Shown: positions 52,021-62,068, numbered from the stretch's first letter. The stretch: DNA of 64,000 nt from Rhizobium croatiense (GCF_019793465.1 NZ_JAILYJ010000011.1:170594-234593), one strand, 5' to 3'. Notes: generated by a model not told the origin, from the sequence alone. Numbers and translations: made by a program.

Positions 52021-52923
52021 ATGCCTCTAGCGATGAACCGCGATGTCTTCATCACCTGTGCCGTCACCGGCGCCGGCGATACGGTTTCCAAATCCAGCCA
52101 TGTTCCCATCACTCCCAAGCAGATCGCGGATTCCGCGATCGACGCCGCCAAGGCTGGGGCGGCCGTTGTTCACTGCCATGTTCGCGATCCGGAAACGGGG
52201 GCCGCGAGCCGCCGCAACGAGCTCTACCGGGAGGTCACCGATCGCATCCGCTCGGCCGATATCGACGTCGTCCTCAATCTCACGGCCGGCATGGGCGGGG
52301 ACCTGATCTTCGGGGATGTCGAAAGCCCCCTCCCCCTCAATCCAAAAGGCACTGATATGGCGGGCGCCAGCGAACGCGTCAGCCATGTCGCCGAATGCCT
52401 ACCCGAAATCTGCACGCTCGACTGCGGCACGATGAACTTCAACCTCGGCGACTATGTCATGACCAACACGCCGGCCATGCTGCGGGCCATGGCGAGGAAG
52501 ATGACGGATCTCGGCGTGCGGCCGGAGATCGAAGCCTTCGACACCGGCCATCTCTGGTTCGCCAAACAGCTTGCCGAGGAAGGCCTGATCGAAGATCCGG
52601 TGCTGATCCAGCTCTGCATGGGCATTCCATGGGGCGCGCCCGACGACCTCAACACCTTCATGGCGATGGTCAACAACGTGCCGCAGAGCTGGACTTTCTC
52701 GGCCTTTTCGATCGGCCGCAACGCCATGGCCTATCCGGCAGCGGCGGTTCTCGCCGGCGGCAATGTGCGCGTCGGCTTGGAAGACAACCTCTTCGTCGGC
52801 AAGGGCCAGCTCGCCACCAATGCGCAGCTTGTCGAAAAGGCGGTGCAGGTGGTGGAAGGCATGGGGGCGCGGATCATCGGACCGGAAGATGTGCGCAAGA
52901 AGCTGAAGCTGACGAAGCGCTGA
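52021..52923 (+). CDS. cdhC: 3-dehydrocarnitine cleavage enzyme (BKACE/DUF849)
   Basis: 300 aa, GGGGAGAA ribosome site seven bases before the ATG. BKACE fold: zinc ligands in VVHCHVRDPETG (His-x-His), LNLTAGMGGD, MGIPWGAPDDLNT and NVRVGLEDNLFV all belong to the 3-keto-5-aminohexanoate cleavage family. In the carnitine route the enzyme transfers CoA from acetyl-CoA to 3-dehydrocarnitine, giving betainyl-CoA and acetoacetate. It is followed after seven bases by the carnitine dehydrogenase fusion, which makes its substrate. Confidence 0.9.
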   Translation: MPLAMNRDVFITCAVTGAGDTVSKSSHVPITPKQIADSAIDAAKAGAAVVHCHVRDPETGAASRRNELYREVTDRIRSADIDVVLNLTAGMGGDLIFGDVESPLPLNPKGTDMAGASERVSHVAECLPEICTLDCGTMNFNLGDYVMTNTPAMLRAMARKMTDLGVRPEIEAFDTGHLWFAKQLAEEGLIEDPVLIQLCMGIPWGAPDDLNTFMAMVNNVPQSWTFSAFSIGRNAMAYPAAAVLAGGNVRVGLEDNLFVGKGQLATNAQLVEKAVQVVEGMGARIIGPEDVRKKLKLTKR

Positions 52924-52930
52924 GGATATC

Positions 52931-54421
52931 ATGACCAAGATCAGCAAGGCGGCCTGTATCGGCGGCGGCGTCATCGGCGGCGGATGGATCGCTCGTTTCC
53001 TGCTGGCCGGCATCGACGTCGATGTGTTCGACCCGCATCCGGAAGCAGGCCGCATCGTCGGCGAGGTGATCGCCAATGCCGAAAAAGCCTATGCCATGCT
53101 GACCGGCGCGCCGCTGCCGCCGCGCGGCAGGCTCCGTTTCTGCCAGACGCTGGTGGAAGCCGTCACTGACGCCGACTGGATCCAGGAAAGCGTGCCGGAA
53201 AGGCTCGAGCTCAAGCGTGGCGTGCTGACCGAGATCGATGCGGCTGCGCGGCTGGATGCGCTGATCGGTTCCTCCACCTCGGGCCTGTTGCCGACCGATC
53301 TGCAGCGCGACATGAAGCATCCCGAACGCCTCTTCGTCGCCCATCCCTATAATCCCGTCTATCTGCTGCCGCTCGTCGAAATCGTCGGTGGCGAGAAAAC
53401 GTCGGCGGCAACCATCCGGGCGGCGATGGAAAGATTGCCGCCAATCGGCATGAAGGGCGTCCATATTGCCAAGGAGATCGAGGCCTTCGTCGGCGACCGG
53501 CTGCTCGAAGCGCTCTGGCGCGAGGCGCTCTGGCTCATCCACGACGATATCTGCACCGTCGAGACGCTCGACGACGTCATCCGCTATTCCTTCGGCCTGC
53601 GCTGGGCGCAGATGGGCCTGTTTCAGACCTACCGCATCGCCGGCGGCGAGGCCGGCATGCGCCATTTCCTTGCCCAGTTCGGTCCCTGCCTCGCCTGGCC
53701 ATGGACCAAGCTCACCGATGTCGTCGATCTCGACGAGGCGCTGATCGAAAAGATCGGCCGGCAATCCGACGAACAGGCGGCGGGCCTTTCGATCCGCCAG
53801 CTTGAGCGCATACGCGACGAAAATCTCGTCGGCATCCTGCAGGCGCTGAAGGGCGGCGACGGTGGCAAGGGCTGGGGCGCCGGCAAGCTGCTGAAGGATT
53901 TCGAGCAATCGCTTTGGGCGCAAGGCGGAGGCGAGACCATGCCGGCCGATCCTTCGAAGCCGTTGCGGCTTGTCGAAACCAAGGTGAGCCCGGCCTGGGT
54001 CGACTATAACGGCCATATGACCGAGCACCGCTATCTGCAGGTGTTCGGCGATACGTCCGATGCGCTGCTGCGCCTTGTCGGCGTCGACCTTGCCTATGTC
54101 GAGGCGGGGCACAGCTATTACACGGTGGAAAGCCATATCCGCCATCTCGGCGAGGCGAAGCTCGGCCAAGCGATCCATTCGGCCTGCCAGATCCTTGATG
54201 TCGACGAGAAGCGGCTGCATGTCTTCCACACATTGCGCGACACGGCGACGGGCGAGCTCATCGCAACCGCCGAGCAGATGCTGCTGCATGTCGACAGCAA
54301 GGCGGGCAAGGCGATGGCGGCGCCGGCCGGGGTGCTCGACAGGGTGAAGGCGATTGCCGCGTCCCATGCGGAACTGGCGCTGCCCGAGGGCGCCGGCCGT
54401 CACGTCGGCCAGAGGCGGTAG
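52931..54421 (+). CDS. lcdH: L-carnitine dehydrogenase fused to a hotdog thioesterase
   Basis: 496 aa. Residues 1-315: 3-hydroxyacyl-CoA-dehydrogenase-like NAD-binding domain (CIGGGVIGGGWIARF, VFDPHP) and a helical domain with SVPERLELK and HPYNPVYLLPLVEIVGG. Residues ~345-475: a 4HBT hotdog domain (VSPAWVDYNGHMTEHRYL). Carnitine is oxidised at C3 by NAD+, and the hotdog domain is known in rhizobia to hydrolyse betainyl-CoA to glycine betaine. In Pseudomonas these are two genes (cdhA, cdhB). Together with BKACE, this makes a full carnitine-to-betaine module. Confidence 0.9.
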   Translation: MTKISKAACIGGGVIGGGWIARFLLAGIDVDVFDPHPEAGRIVGEVIANAEKAYAMLTGAPLPPRGRLRFCQTLVEAVTDADWIQESVPERLELKRGVLTEIDAAARLDALIGSSTSGLLPTDLQRDMKHPERLFVAHPYNPVYLLPLVEIVGGEKTSAATIRAAMERLPPIGMKGVHIAKEIEAFVGDRLLEALWREALWLIHDDICTVETLDDVIRYSFGLRWAQMGLFQTYRIAGGEAGMRHFLAQFGPCLAWPWTKLTDVVDLDEALIEKIGRQSDEQAAGLSIRQLERIRDENLVGILQALKGGDGGKGWGAGKLLKDFEQSLWAQGGGETMPADPSKPLRLVETKVSPAWVDYNGHMTEHRYLQVFGDTSDALLRLVGVDLAYVEAGHSYYTVESHIRHLGEAKLGQAIHSACQILDVDEKRLHVFHTLRDTATGELIATAEQMLLHVDSKAGKAMAAPAGVLDRVKAIAASHAELALPEGAGRHVGQRR

Positions 54422-54430
54422 GAGGACGGT

Positions 54431-55591
54431 ATGGATTTCGGTCTCAGCCAGGAACAGGAAATGATCGTCGAGACGGTTCGCGCCTTCGTCGAAACCGAGA
54501 TCTATCCGCATGAGAACGAGGTCGAGCGCAGCGGCATCGTCCCGCCGGAACTCGGGCGTGAGATCCAGCGCAAATGCATCGATCTCGGCTTCTATGCCTG
54601 CAATTTCCCCGAGGAGGTCGGCGGTGCCGGCCTCGACCATGTCACTTTAACGCTGGTCGAACGGGAGCTTGGGCGCGGTTCGCTCGGGCTGACGGTTTTC
54701 TTCGGCCGGCCTTCCGGCATCCTGATGGCCTGCGAGGGCGAGCAGCGGGAGCGCTATTTGCTGCCGGCGGTACGCGGCGACAAGATCGACGCGCTTGCCA
54801 TCACCGAACCGGATGCCGGCTCCGATATGCGCGGCATGAAATGCGCCGCCCGCCGTGACGGCGGCGACTTCGTCCTGAACGGCACGAAACACTTCATCTC
54901 GCATGCCGATGTCGCCGATTTCGTGATCGTCTTTGCCGCCACCGGCGAGGAGGAAACGCCGAAGGGCATCAAGAAGAAGATCACTGCCTTTCTCGTCGAT
55001 CGCGGCACGCCTGGATTCGATATCCTGAAAGGCTACGATTCCGTTTCGCATCGTGGCTACCATAACTCTACCCTCAGCTTTACCGATTGCCGGCTTCCCG
55101 AAGCCCAAGTGTTGGGCGAGGTGCATCGCGGCTTCGATATCGCCAATCAGTGGCTCTACGGCACGCGGCTGACGGTCGCCGCCACCTGTGTCGGCCGGGC
55201 GCGGCGCGTTTTCGAGATGGCCCTGCCCTATGCCGCCGAACGCAAGCAGTTCGGCAGGCCGATCGGCGCCAATCAGGGCGTGTCGTTCAAGCTCGCCGAT
55301 ATGATCACCGAGATCGACGCGGCCGAGTGGCTGACGCTTGCAGCCGCCTGGCGGCTCGATGCCGGCCTTTCCGCCGACCGGCAGATTGCCTCGGCCAAGC
55401 TCTATGCCTCCGAAATGCTGGCCCGCGTGACGGATGAGGCGATCCAGATCTACGGCGGCATGGGCCTGATGGACGATCTGCCGCTCGCCCGCTTCTGGCG
55501 CGATGCGCGCGTCGAGCGCATCTGGGACGGCACCTCTGAAATTCAGCGGCATATCATCAGCCGCGACCTGCTCCGGCCGTTGGGAGCATGA
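54431..55591 (+). CDS. Acyl-CoA dehydrogenase (gamma-butyrobetainyl-CoA type)
   Basis: 386 aa; GGAGGA six bases upstream. Three ACAD domains: helical N-terminus, FAD-binding middle (DALAITEPDAGSDMRGMK, the canonical signature), C-terminal helical domain with RKQFGRPIGANQG and IQIYGGMGLMDDLPLARFWRD. The position of the catalytic Glu in medium-chain enzymes (YEGT) reads WDGTSEIQ here, so the base may be Asp or lie elsewhere. Within this operon, desaturation of gamma-butyrobetainyl-CoA to crotonobetainyl-CoA is the natural reaction. Analogue of CaiA. Confidence 0.85.
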   Translation: MDFGLSQEQEMIVETVRAFVETEIYPHENEVERSGIVPPELGREIQRKCIDLGFYACNFPEEVGGAGLDHVTLTLVERELGRGSLGLTVFFGRPSGILMACEGEQRERYLLPAVRGDKIDALAITEPDAGSDMRGMKCAARRDGGDFVLNGTKHFISHADVADFVIVFAATGEEETPKGIKKKITAFLVDRGTPGFDILKGYDSVSHRGYHNSTLSFTDCRLPEAQVLGEVHRGFDIANQWLYGTRLTVAATCVGRARRVFEMALPYAAERKQFGRPIGANQGVSFKLADMITEIDAAEWLTLAAAWRLDAGLSADRQIASAKLYASEMLARVTDEAIQIYGGMGLMDDLPLARFWRDARVERIWDGTSEIQRHIISRDLLRPLGA

Positions 55592-55595
55592 GCCG

Positions 55596-57650
55596 ATGAC
55601 ATCTAGCCCGCTCGACCGCCTGCTCAGACCGCAAACGATCGCCGTCTTCGGCGGCCGCGAGGCGCGCAGGGTAATCGAGCAGTGCGATCGAATGGGCTTT
55701 GCCGGCGAGATATGGCCCGTTCATCCCAAATTGGACGAGGTGCTCGGACGGCCCTGCTATCGCTCTCTCTCGGATCTGCCCGCCGCACCGGATGCCGCCT
55801 TCGTCGGCGTCAACCGAACGCTGACCGTCGAGATCGTGCGCGGCCTTTCGCGCGCCGGCGCCGGCGGGACGGTCTGCTATGCATCGGGCTTCAGCGAGGC
55901 AACGGCGGAACTTGCCGACGGCGCCGAGCTGCAGCAGGCGCTTGTGGAAGCGGCCGGCGATATGCCGATCCTCGGGCCGAACTGCTACGGGCTGATCAAC
56001 GGCCTCGATGGCGCTCTGTTATGGCCCGACCAGCACGGCATGCAGCGGACCGAACGGGGTGTCGCGATCCTCACCCAGTCCTCCAATATCGCCATCAACC
56101 TGACCATGCAGACCCGCGGCCTGCCGATCGCCTACATGGTCACGGCAGGCAACCAGGCGCAGACATCGCTCGCCGATATCGCCTGCGCGCTGATGGAGGA
56201 TCCGCGTGTGACGGCCGTCGGCCTCCACGTTGAAGGCTTTGGCGATCTCGCTTCGCTCGAACGGCTTGCCGCCATCGCCCGGAAGTCGAGGAAACCTGTG
56301 GTCGTGCTGAAGGTCGGCAAGTCTGAGCAGGCAAGGCATGCGGCGGTGTCGCATACTGCCTCGCTTGCCGGCAGCGATGCCGTCGCGGATGCCGTGCTCA
56401 CACGTCTCGGCCTCGGCCGTGTCCAGAGCCTGCCGGCGCTGCTGGAAACCCTGAAGCTGCTGCATGTCGCCGGCCCGCTCGTAAGCCATTCGATCTCGTC
56501 GATGAGTTGTTCCGGAGGCGAGGCTTCGCTGATGGCGGATGCCGCCGTCGGCCGCAATGTCGAATTCGCAGCCCTGCAGCCGCAGCAATTGCCGCGACTG
56601 CGGCGGGTGCTTGGCGAGATGGTGACGCTTTCCAATCCGCTCGATTACCACACTTTCGTCTGGGGCGATGTCGCCCGCCAGAGCGAAGCCTTCAGCGCCA
56701 TGTTCGAAGGCGGCTACGCCCTCAATCTCGTCGTCCTCGACTTTCCGCGCGGAGACCGCTGCGATGCGGCCGAATGGTCGATTACGGCAGACGCGGTGGT
56801 GGCGGCGGCCTCTGCCACCGGTGCGCGGGCCGGGATTCTGGCGACACTTCCGGAAAACATGCCGGAGCCGGTCGCCGATCGGCTGATGGCCAACGGCATA
56901 GTTGCTTTCTCGGGCATCGACGAAACCATCATCGCGGTGGAGGTCGCAGCCGGCATCGGCCGGGCCTGGGATCTCCCGCCTCCTCTGCCGCTGCTCGACG
57001 TGCCTTGCATGGACGGCGAGATCGAGACGCTGACGGAAGCTGATGCGAAGACGGAGCTTGCTGCCTGCGGCCTCCCTGTTCCCTGGGGGCTGCAGGCTTT
57101 TTCTCCCCGCGAAGCCGCCGAACAGGCCGAGCGGCTTGGTTTTCCCGTCGTGCTGAAGGCTCTCGGCGTTGCCCACAAGACCGAAGCCGGGGCTGTCGCG
57201 CTCAACCTTAGGAATAGTGAGGCGGTTGCGAATGCAGCGGCGGCAATGCCACCGAATGCCGGTTATCTCGTCGAAAAGATGATCGATCCGCCGGTGGCCG
57301 AGCTCATTGTCGGGGCCATCCGCGACCCTATCTTCGGATTGTCGCTCACGCTTGGAGCGGGCGGTATTTTCGTTGAATTGCTTGAAGATTCCACCATCCT
57401 GCCACTTCCGGCGACGAAAACCGAGATTCACGCTGCGATTTCGCGTCTCAAACTTGCAAAATTGATCTATGGCTATCGGGGGCGGCCAAAAGGTGATCTC
57501 GAAGCCGCTGTCGACGCTGTCTCAGCAGCGGCAGATTATGTCGTAAGGAACGCGGCATGCCTGGAGGAACTGGACATTAATCCATTGATGGTTCTTCCCG
57601 AAGGGCGCGGCGTTGCCGCAGTCGATGCCCTGATACGGCGGAGGAGGTAG
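55596..57650 (+). CDS. NDP-forming-type acyl-CoA ligase (ACD family)
   Basis: 684 aa, ATG 55596, four bases after the dehydrogenase stop. Order of parts: CoA-binding Rossmann domain (TIAVFGGREARRVIEQ), two flavodoxin-like ligase domains with the phospho-His in AAVSHTASLAGSD, and a C-terminal ATP-grasp domain (LGFPVVLKALGVAHKTEAGAV; LGAGGIFVELLEDSTILPLP). Converts an acid, CoA and ATP to acyl-CoA. The classical AMP-forming CaiC ligase is absent, so this protein probably activates gamma-butyrobetaine or crotonobetaine (inference from position). Confidence 0.82.
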   Translation: MTSSPLDRLLRPQTIAVFGGREARRVIEQCDRMGFAGEIWPVHPKLDEVLGRPCYRSLSDLPAAPDAAFVGVNRTLTVEIVRGLSRAGAGGTVCYASGFSEATAELADGAELQQALVEAAGDMPILGPNCYGLINGLDGALLWPDQHGMQRTERGVAILTQSSNIAINLTMQTRGLPIAYMVTAGNQAQTSLADIACALMEDPRVTAVGLHVEGFGDLASLERLAAIARKSRKPVVVLKVGKSEQARHAAVSHTASLAGSDAVADAVLTRLGLGRVQSLPALLETLKLLHVAGPLVSHSISSMSCSGGEASLMADAAVGRNVEFAALQPQQLPRLRRVLGEMVTLSNPLDYHTFVWGDVARQSEAFSAMFEGGYALNLVVLDFPRGDRCDAAEWSITADAVVAAASATGARAGILATLPENMPEPVADRLMANGIVAFSGIDETIIAVEVAAGIGRAWDLPPPLPLLDVPCMDGEIETLTEADAKTELAACGLPVPWGLQAFSPREAAEQAERLGFPVVLKALGVAHKTEAGAVALNLRNSEAVANAAAAMPPNAGYLVEKMIDPPVAELIVGAIRDPIFGLSLTLGAGGIFVELLEDSTILPLPATKTEIHAAISRLKLAKLIYGYRGRPKGDLEAAVDAVSAAADYVVRNAACLEELDINPLMVLPEGRGVAAVDALIRRRR

Positions 57651-57656
57651 CATAGG

Positions 57657-58439
57657 TTGAGCGACCACATTCGCACACGACATGACGGCGGAGTGCTCGA
57701 AGTCGTCATCGACCGGCCGAAGGCGAACGCCATCGACCTTGCGACCAGTCGTGCTCTGGGGTTGCTCTTCCGAGACTTTCGCGATGATCCAACGCTGCGT
57801 GTCGCCATCGTGTCGGGCGCGGGTGAGAAGTTTTTCTGCGCCGGCTGGGATCTCAAGGCGGCGGCATCAGGCGATCCGGTCGACGGGGATTACGGTGTCG
57901 GCGGTTTCGGCGGGCTGCAGGAATTGCGCGACCTCAACAAGCCGGTCATCGCAGCCGTCAACGGCATCTGTTGCGGCGGTGGATTGGAGATCGCGCTTTC
58001 GGCCGATCTGATCATCGCCGCCGATCATGCGACTTTCGCCCTGCCGGAAATCCGCTCGGGCACGGTTGCCGACGCCGCCTCGATCAAGCTGCCGAAGCGC
58101 ATTCCCTATCATATCGCCATGGACATGCTTTTGACCGGACGCTGGCTCGATGTGCACGAGGCGCATCGCTGGGGCTTCGTCAACGAGGTTCTGCCGGCCA
58201 GGCGGCTGATGGAAAGAGCCTGGGAGCTTGCCCGCCTGCTCGCAAGCGGGCCGCCCCTCGTCTATGCGGCCATCAAGGAAATCGTGCGCGAAGCGGAGGG
58301 TTCGACGTTCCAGACTGCCATGAACAAGGTCACCAAGCGGCAGTTTGCGACCGTCGACAGGCTCTATTCGAGCGAAGATCAATTGGAAGGCGCCCGCGCC
58401 TTCGCCGAAAAGCGAAACCCGATTTGGAAAGGACAATGA
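57657..58439 (+). CDS. Enoyl-CoA hydratase, CaiD-like (crotonobetainyl-CoA hydratase)
   Basis: 260 aa from a TTG at 57657, with GGAGGAGG nine bases upstream at the end of the ligase gene. Crotonase fold: LEVVIDRPKANAID, oxyanion-hole loops GAGEKFFCAGWDLKAA and CCGGGLEIALSADL. The two phrases RPKANAID and GAGEKFF(S/C)AGWDLKAA are those of Escherichia coli CaiD, supporting hydration of crotonobetainyl-CoA to carnitinyl-CoA. Completes a route from butyrobetaine to carnitine, apart from an explicit carnitinyl-CoA thioesterase or CoA-transferase. Confidence 0.87.
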   Translation: MSDHIRTRHDGGVLEVVIDRPKANAIDLATSRALGLLFRDFRDDPTLRVAIVSGAGEKFFCAGWDLKAAASGDPVDGDYGVGGFGGLQELRDLNKPVIAAVNGICCGGGLEIALSADLIIAADHATFALPEIRSGTVADAASIKLPKRIPYHIAMDMLLTGRWLDVHEAHRWGFVNEVLPARRLMERAWELARLLASGPPLVYAAIKEIVREAEGSTFQTAMNKVTKRQFATVDRLYSSEDQLEGARAFAEKRNPIWKGQ

Positions 58440-58557
58440 AGAGGCGGCGGCAACCGCAGCATTTTCCCGCATGATGCGGGCACCGGAGGTGGAGAGGAAA
58501 CCGCCTACGGACCAGCCCGGAAGTTCTGTCAACGCACCACAAAGAAGGAACAGGGGA

Positions 58558-60147
58558 ATGAACGACTATAGCAAATATCTCACAAGCCGCGTCACCGCCG
58601 GCGGGCTCAGCCGCCGCGAATTCATGGGACGCGCCATGGCGGCCGGCATCACACTTGCTGTCGCCGACAAGCTCTTCACCGAAAGTGCCGAAGCCGCCGA
58701 ACCGAAGCGCGGCGGCCACTTGAAGCTCGGCCTCGAAGGCGGTGCCGCCACCGATTCCAAGGATCCGGCGAAGTTCCTGTCGCAGGTCATGTTCTGCATC
58801 GGCCGCTGCTGGGGCGACATGCTGGTTGAATCCGATCCGCTGACGGGTGCCGCCGTGCCGGCGCTCGCCGAATCCTGGGAGCCATCGAAGGACGCTGTGA
58901 CCTGGACCTTCAAGATCCGCAAGGGCGTCAAGTTCCACGATGGCAAGGAACTGACGATCGACGACGTCGTCGCGACGCTGAAGCGTCATACCGATGCGAA
59001 GTCGGAATCAGGCGCGCTCGGTGTCCTCGGTTCGATCAAGGAGATCAAGGCCGACGGCGGCAATCTTGTGCTGACGCTCAGTGAAGGCAATGCCGACATG
59101 CCGCTGCTGCTGTCGGACTACCATCTGGTCATCCAGCCGAATGGCGGCGTCGACGATCCGCTGGCCTCGATCGGCACCGGCCCCTACAAGATGACGAGCT
59201 TCGAGCCCGGCGTCCGGGCGACATTCGAAAAGAACAAGGACGACTGGCGCAGCGACCGGGGCTATGTCGACTCGATCGAGATCATCGGGATGAACGACGC
59301 CACCGCCCGTATCGCCGCACTGTCGTCCGGCCAGGTGCACTATATCAACCGCGTCGATCCGAAGACCGTCAACCTGCTGAAACGCGCCCCCAACGTCGAG
59401 ATCCTCTCGACTGCCGGGCGCGGCCATTACGTCTTCATCATGCATTGCGACAAGGCGCCGTTCGACAACAACGATCTGCGCCTGGCGCTCAAATACGCCA
59501 TGGACCGCGAGACCATGGTGGAGAAGATCCTCGGCGGCTACGGCAAGGTCGGCAACGACTTCCCGATCAACTCCACCTATGCGCTGTTCCCCGAGGGCAT
59601 CGAGCAACGCGTCTACGATCCCGATAAGGCGGCCTTCCACTACAAGAAGTCGGGCCATAGCGGCTCGGTGCTGCTGCGCACCTCCGAAGTCGCCTTTCCC
59701 GGCGGCGTCGATGCGGCCGTCCTCTATCAGGAAAGCTGCAAGAAGGCCGGCATCGAGATCGAGGTCAAGCGCGAACCGGGCGACGGCTATTGGACCAATG
59801 TCTGGAACGTCCAGCCCTTCTCGACGTCTTATTGGGGTGGCCGTCCGACGCAGGACCAAATGTATTCCACCGCCTATCTCTCGACGGCGGACTGGAACGA
59901 CACCAAGTTCAAGCGTCCTGACTTCGACAAGCTGCTGTTGCAGGCCCGCTCCGAGCTTGATGAAGCCAAGCGCAAGGAGATGTATCGTACCATGGCGATG
60001 ATGGTGCGCGATGAAGGCGGCGTAATCCTGCCGATGTTCAACGACTTCGTGAACGCCTCCACCAAGCAGGTGAAGGGGTATGTCCACGACATCGGCAACG
60101 ACATGTCGAACGGTTACGTCGCAACCCGCGTCTGGCTGGACGCCTGA
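58558..60147 (+). CDS. Dpp/opine-type ABC substrate-binding protein (copy 2)
   Basis: 529 aa from ATG 58558 (AGGGGAA upstream). Twin-arginine signal LSRREFMGRAMAAGITLAVA, cleavage after ESAEAA. SBP family 5: WGDMLVESDPLTG, WTFKIRKGVKFHDGKELTIDDVVATL, FDNNDLRLALKYAMDRETMV. Paralogue of the 14802 protein. 118 bp after the hydratase, in one operon with its permeases. Ligand unknown: a betaine, opine or short peptide are candidates. Confidence 0.92.
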   Translation: MNDYSKYLTSRVTAGGLSRREFMGRAMAAGITLAVADKLFTESAEAAEPKRGGHLKLGLEGGAATDSKDPAKFLSQVMFCIGRCWGDMLVESDPLTGAAVPALAESWEPSKDAVTWTFKIRKGVKFHDGKELTIDDVVATLKRHTDAKSESGALGVLGSIKEIKADGGNLVLTLSEGNADMPLLLSDYHLVIQPNGGVDDPLASIGTGPYKMTSFEPGVRATFEKNKDDWRSDRGYVDSIEIIGMNDATARIAALSSGQVHYINRVDPKTVNLLKRAPNVEILSTAGRGHYVFIMHCDKAPFDNNDLRLALKYAMDRETMVEKILGGYGKVGNDFPINSTYALFPEGIEQRVYDPDKAAFHYKKSGHSGSVLLRTSEVAFPGGVDAAVLYQESCKKAGIEIEVKREPGDGYWTNVWNVQPFSTSYWGGRPTQDQMYSTAYLSTADWNDTKFKRPDFDKLLLQARSELDEAKRKEMYRTMAMMVRDEGGVILPMFNDFVNASTKQVKGYVHDIGNDMSNGYVATRVWLDA

Positions 60148-60152
60148 TGGCA

Positions 60153-60169
60153 AGGGGCGCAGCGCCCCT
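60153..60169 (+). terminator. Intercistronic hairpin 1 after the binding protein
   Basis: AGGGGCG-CAG-CGCCCCT, a 7-bp stem six bases after the stop codon. With the next hairpin it forms a pair before the permease gene. Confidence 0.6.
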
Positions 60170-60188
60170 CCGATCTCCGACGAAGCTG

Positions 60189-60215
60189 GGACCGTGGGAA
60201 GAAAACCCGCGGTCC
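60189..60215 (+). terminator. Intercistronic hairpin 2 after the binding protein
   Basis: GGACCGTGGG pairs with CCCGCGGTCC over ten positions (one G-U pair) around AAGAAAA. No U-tail; likely lowers readthrough into the permeases or stabilises the binding-protein message. Confidence 0.6.
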
Positions 60216-60244
60216 TCCCGACGTTTTAGCCAAAGGCATTTGCC

Positions 60245-61252
60245 ATGACCAACCCTGCCCCCAGCAATATCTTGCCGGGCCTGAGGCTCCGGCAGCGTTT
60301 TCCGTTGCTTGCCCTCATCCTCGAGCGCTTCGTGCTCAGTATTATTCTTCTTTTTGCCGTTTCCATCCTGATCTTCGGCGGGCTCGAAGCCCTGCCTGGC
60401 GATTTTGCCACCACCTATCTCGGCCAGTCGGCAACGCCGCAGGCCGTTGCCAACATCCGCCAGGATCTCGGACTGGACCGGCCGGTGACGACACGTTACG
60501 TCGAGTGGCTCGGCAATGCTGTCCAGGGCGACTTCGGCACCTCCTGGGCCAGCAAGAATTCGGTGAGCGAACAGATCGGCAAGCGCCTCGGCAATTCGCT
60601 CTTCCTGGCGGGGTTTGCCGCGGCGATTTCGGTACCGCTCGCTGTCGGCCTCGGCATGTTCTCTGTGCATTTCCGCAACCGCATGCCGGATAAGATCATC
60701 AACGTGATCTCGCTTGCAGCGATCTCGCTGCCGGAATTCTTCATCGGCTACCTGCTGATCCTCTTCTTCGCCGTGAAGCTCGGCATGGCGACCTTTCCGG
60801 CGACCGTCTACGACAGTATGGGTTTCGTCGAGCGGTTGAAGGCGATCGCGCTGCCGACCGCGACCCTCGTCCTCGTCGTGCTCGCGCATATGATGCGCAT
60901 GACGCGGGCGGCGATCCTCTCCGTCATGTCTTCGGCCTATATGGAGACCGCCGAGTTGAAGGGCCTCAGCGCCTTCCGCGCGATCGTCAAGCACGCCGCC
61001 CCCAATGCGCTGGCGCCGATCATCAATGTCGTCGCATTGAACCTCGCCTATCTCGTCGTCGGCGTCGTCGTCGTCGAGGTGGTCTTCGTCTATCCCGGCA
61101 TGGGGCAATATATGGTCGATGCGGTCACCGTGCGCGATATGCCCGTCGTGCAGGCCTGCGGCCTGATCTTCGCGGCCGTCTATATTTTCCTCAACATGAT
61201 TGCCGATATCCTCGCGATCGTCGCCAATCCCCGGCTGAGGCATCCGCGATGA
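60245..61252 (+). CDS. Dpp-type ABC transporter permease B
   Basis: 335 aa. N-terminal membrane helix and a periplasmic segment with QATPQAVANIRQDLGLDRPVTTRYVEWL (in pieces), then five helices and the EAA loop region (ETAELKGLSAFRAIVKHAAPNALAP; the AELKGLSAF core). DppB/OppB architecture. Overlaps the next permease by four bases (ATGA). Confidence 0.93.
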   Translation: MTNPAPSNILPGLRLRQRFPLLALILERFVLSIILLFAVSILIFGGLEALPGDFATTYLGQSATPQAVANIRQDLGLDRPVTTRYVEWLGNAVQGDFGTSWASKNSVSEQIGKRLGNSLFLAGFAAAISVPLAVGLGMFSVHFRNRMPDKIINVISLAAISLPEFFIGYLLILFFAVKLGMATFPATVYDSMGFVERLKAIALPTATLVLVVLAHMMRMTRAAILSVMSSAYMETAELKGLSAFRAIVKHAAPNALAPIINVVALNLAYLVVGVVVVEVVFVYPGMGQYMVDAVTVRDMPVVQACGLIFAAVYIFLNMIADILAIVANPRLRHPR

Positions 61253-62068
61253 GAGCAAGAGACATCCCCATCACCGCCTGGATCGGCATGACAGGCATCG
61301 CCATCGCCTTTATCTTTGCGCTCTTCGCTCCCTGGCTCGCTCCCTATGGCGAAACGCAGGTCGTCGGCGACGTCTGGCAGCTGCCGGACGATCAATATAT
61401 CTTCGGCCTCGACAATCTCGGCCGCGACATCCTCTCACGCCTGATCTACGGCGCCCGCACGACGCTCTTGGTTTCCTCCGCCGCCACGATCATCTCCTTC
61501 TCGCTCGGTGTGATCCTGAGCTTCACCGCGGCCGTCTCACGCGGTCTCATCGACACGGTGTTTTCGCGCTTCAATGATTTGATGATGTCGATCCCGACGC
61601 TGATCTTCGCGCTGGTGGTGCTGGCGGTGCTGCCGCAAAACCTGGTCGTGCTGATCCTCGTCATGGCGATCCTCGATTCCACCCGCGTCTACCGCCTCGG
61701 CCGTGCTGTGGCGCTCGATGTCGCGGTGATGGAATTCGTCGAGGCGGCCAAGCTGCGCGGCGAAGGCAAGCTCTGGATCATCTTCCGCGAGATCCTGCCG
61801 AACACGCTGTCGCCTCTGCTGGCCGAGTTCGGGCTGCGCTTCGCCTTCTCGATCCTCTTCCTCTCCACCCTGTCCTTCCTCGGCCTCGGCATTCAGCCGC
61901 CGGCGGCCGACTGGGGCGGCATGGTCAAGGATAATAAGGACGGCATCATCTTCGGCATTTCAGCCGCGCTGGTGCCGGGCACGGCGATCGCCGTGCTCGC
62001 CATCTGCGTCAACCTCGTCGTCGATTGGCTGCTGAAACGCACATCCAGCCTCAAGGGAGGGCGTGGCG

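Noticed and set aside
52874..54640. 588-codon minus-strand open frame
   Set aside because: Antisense to the carnitine dehydrogenase fusion; composition typical of a shadow frame.
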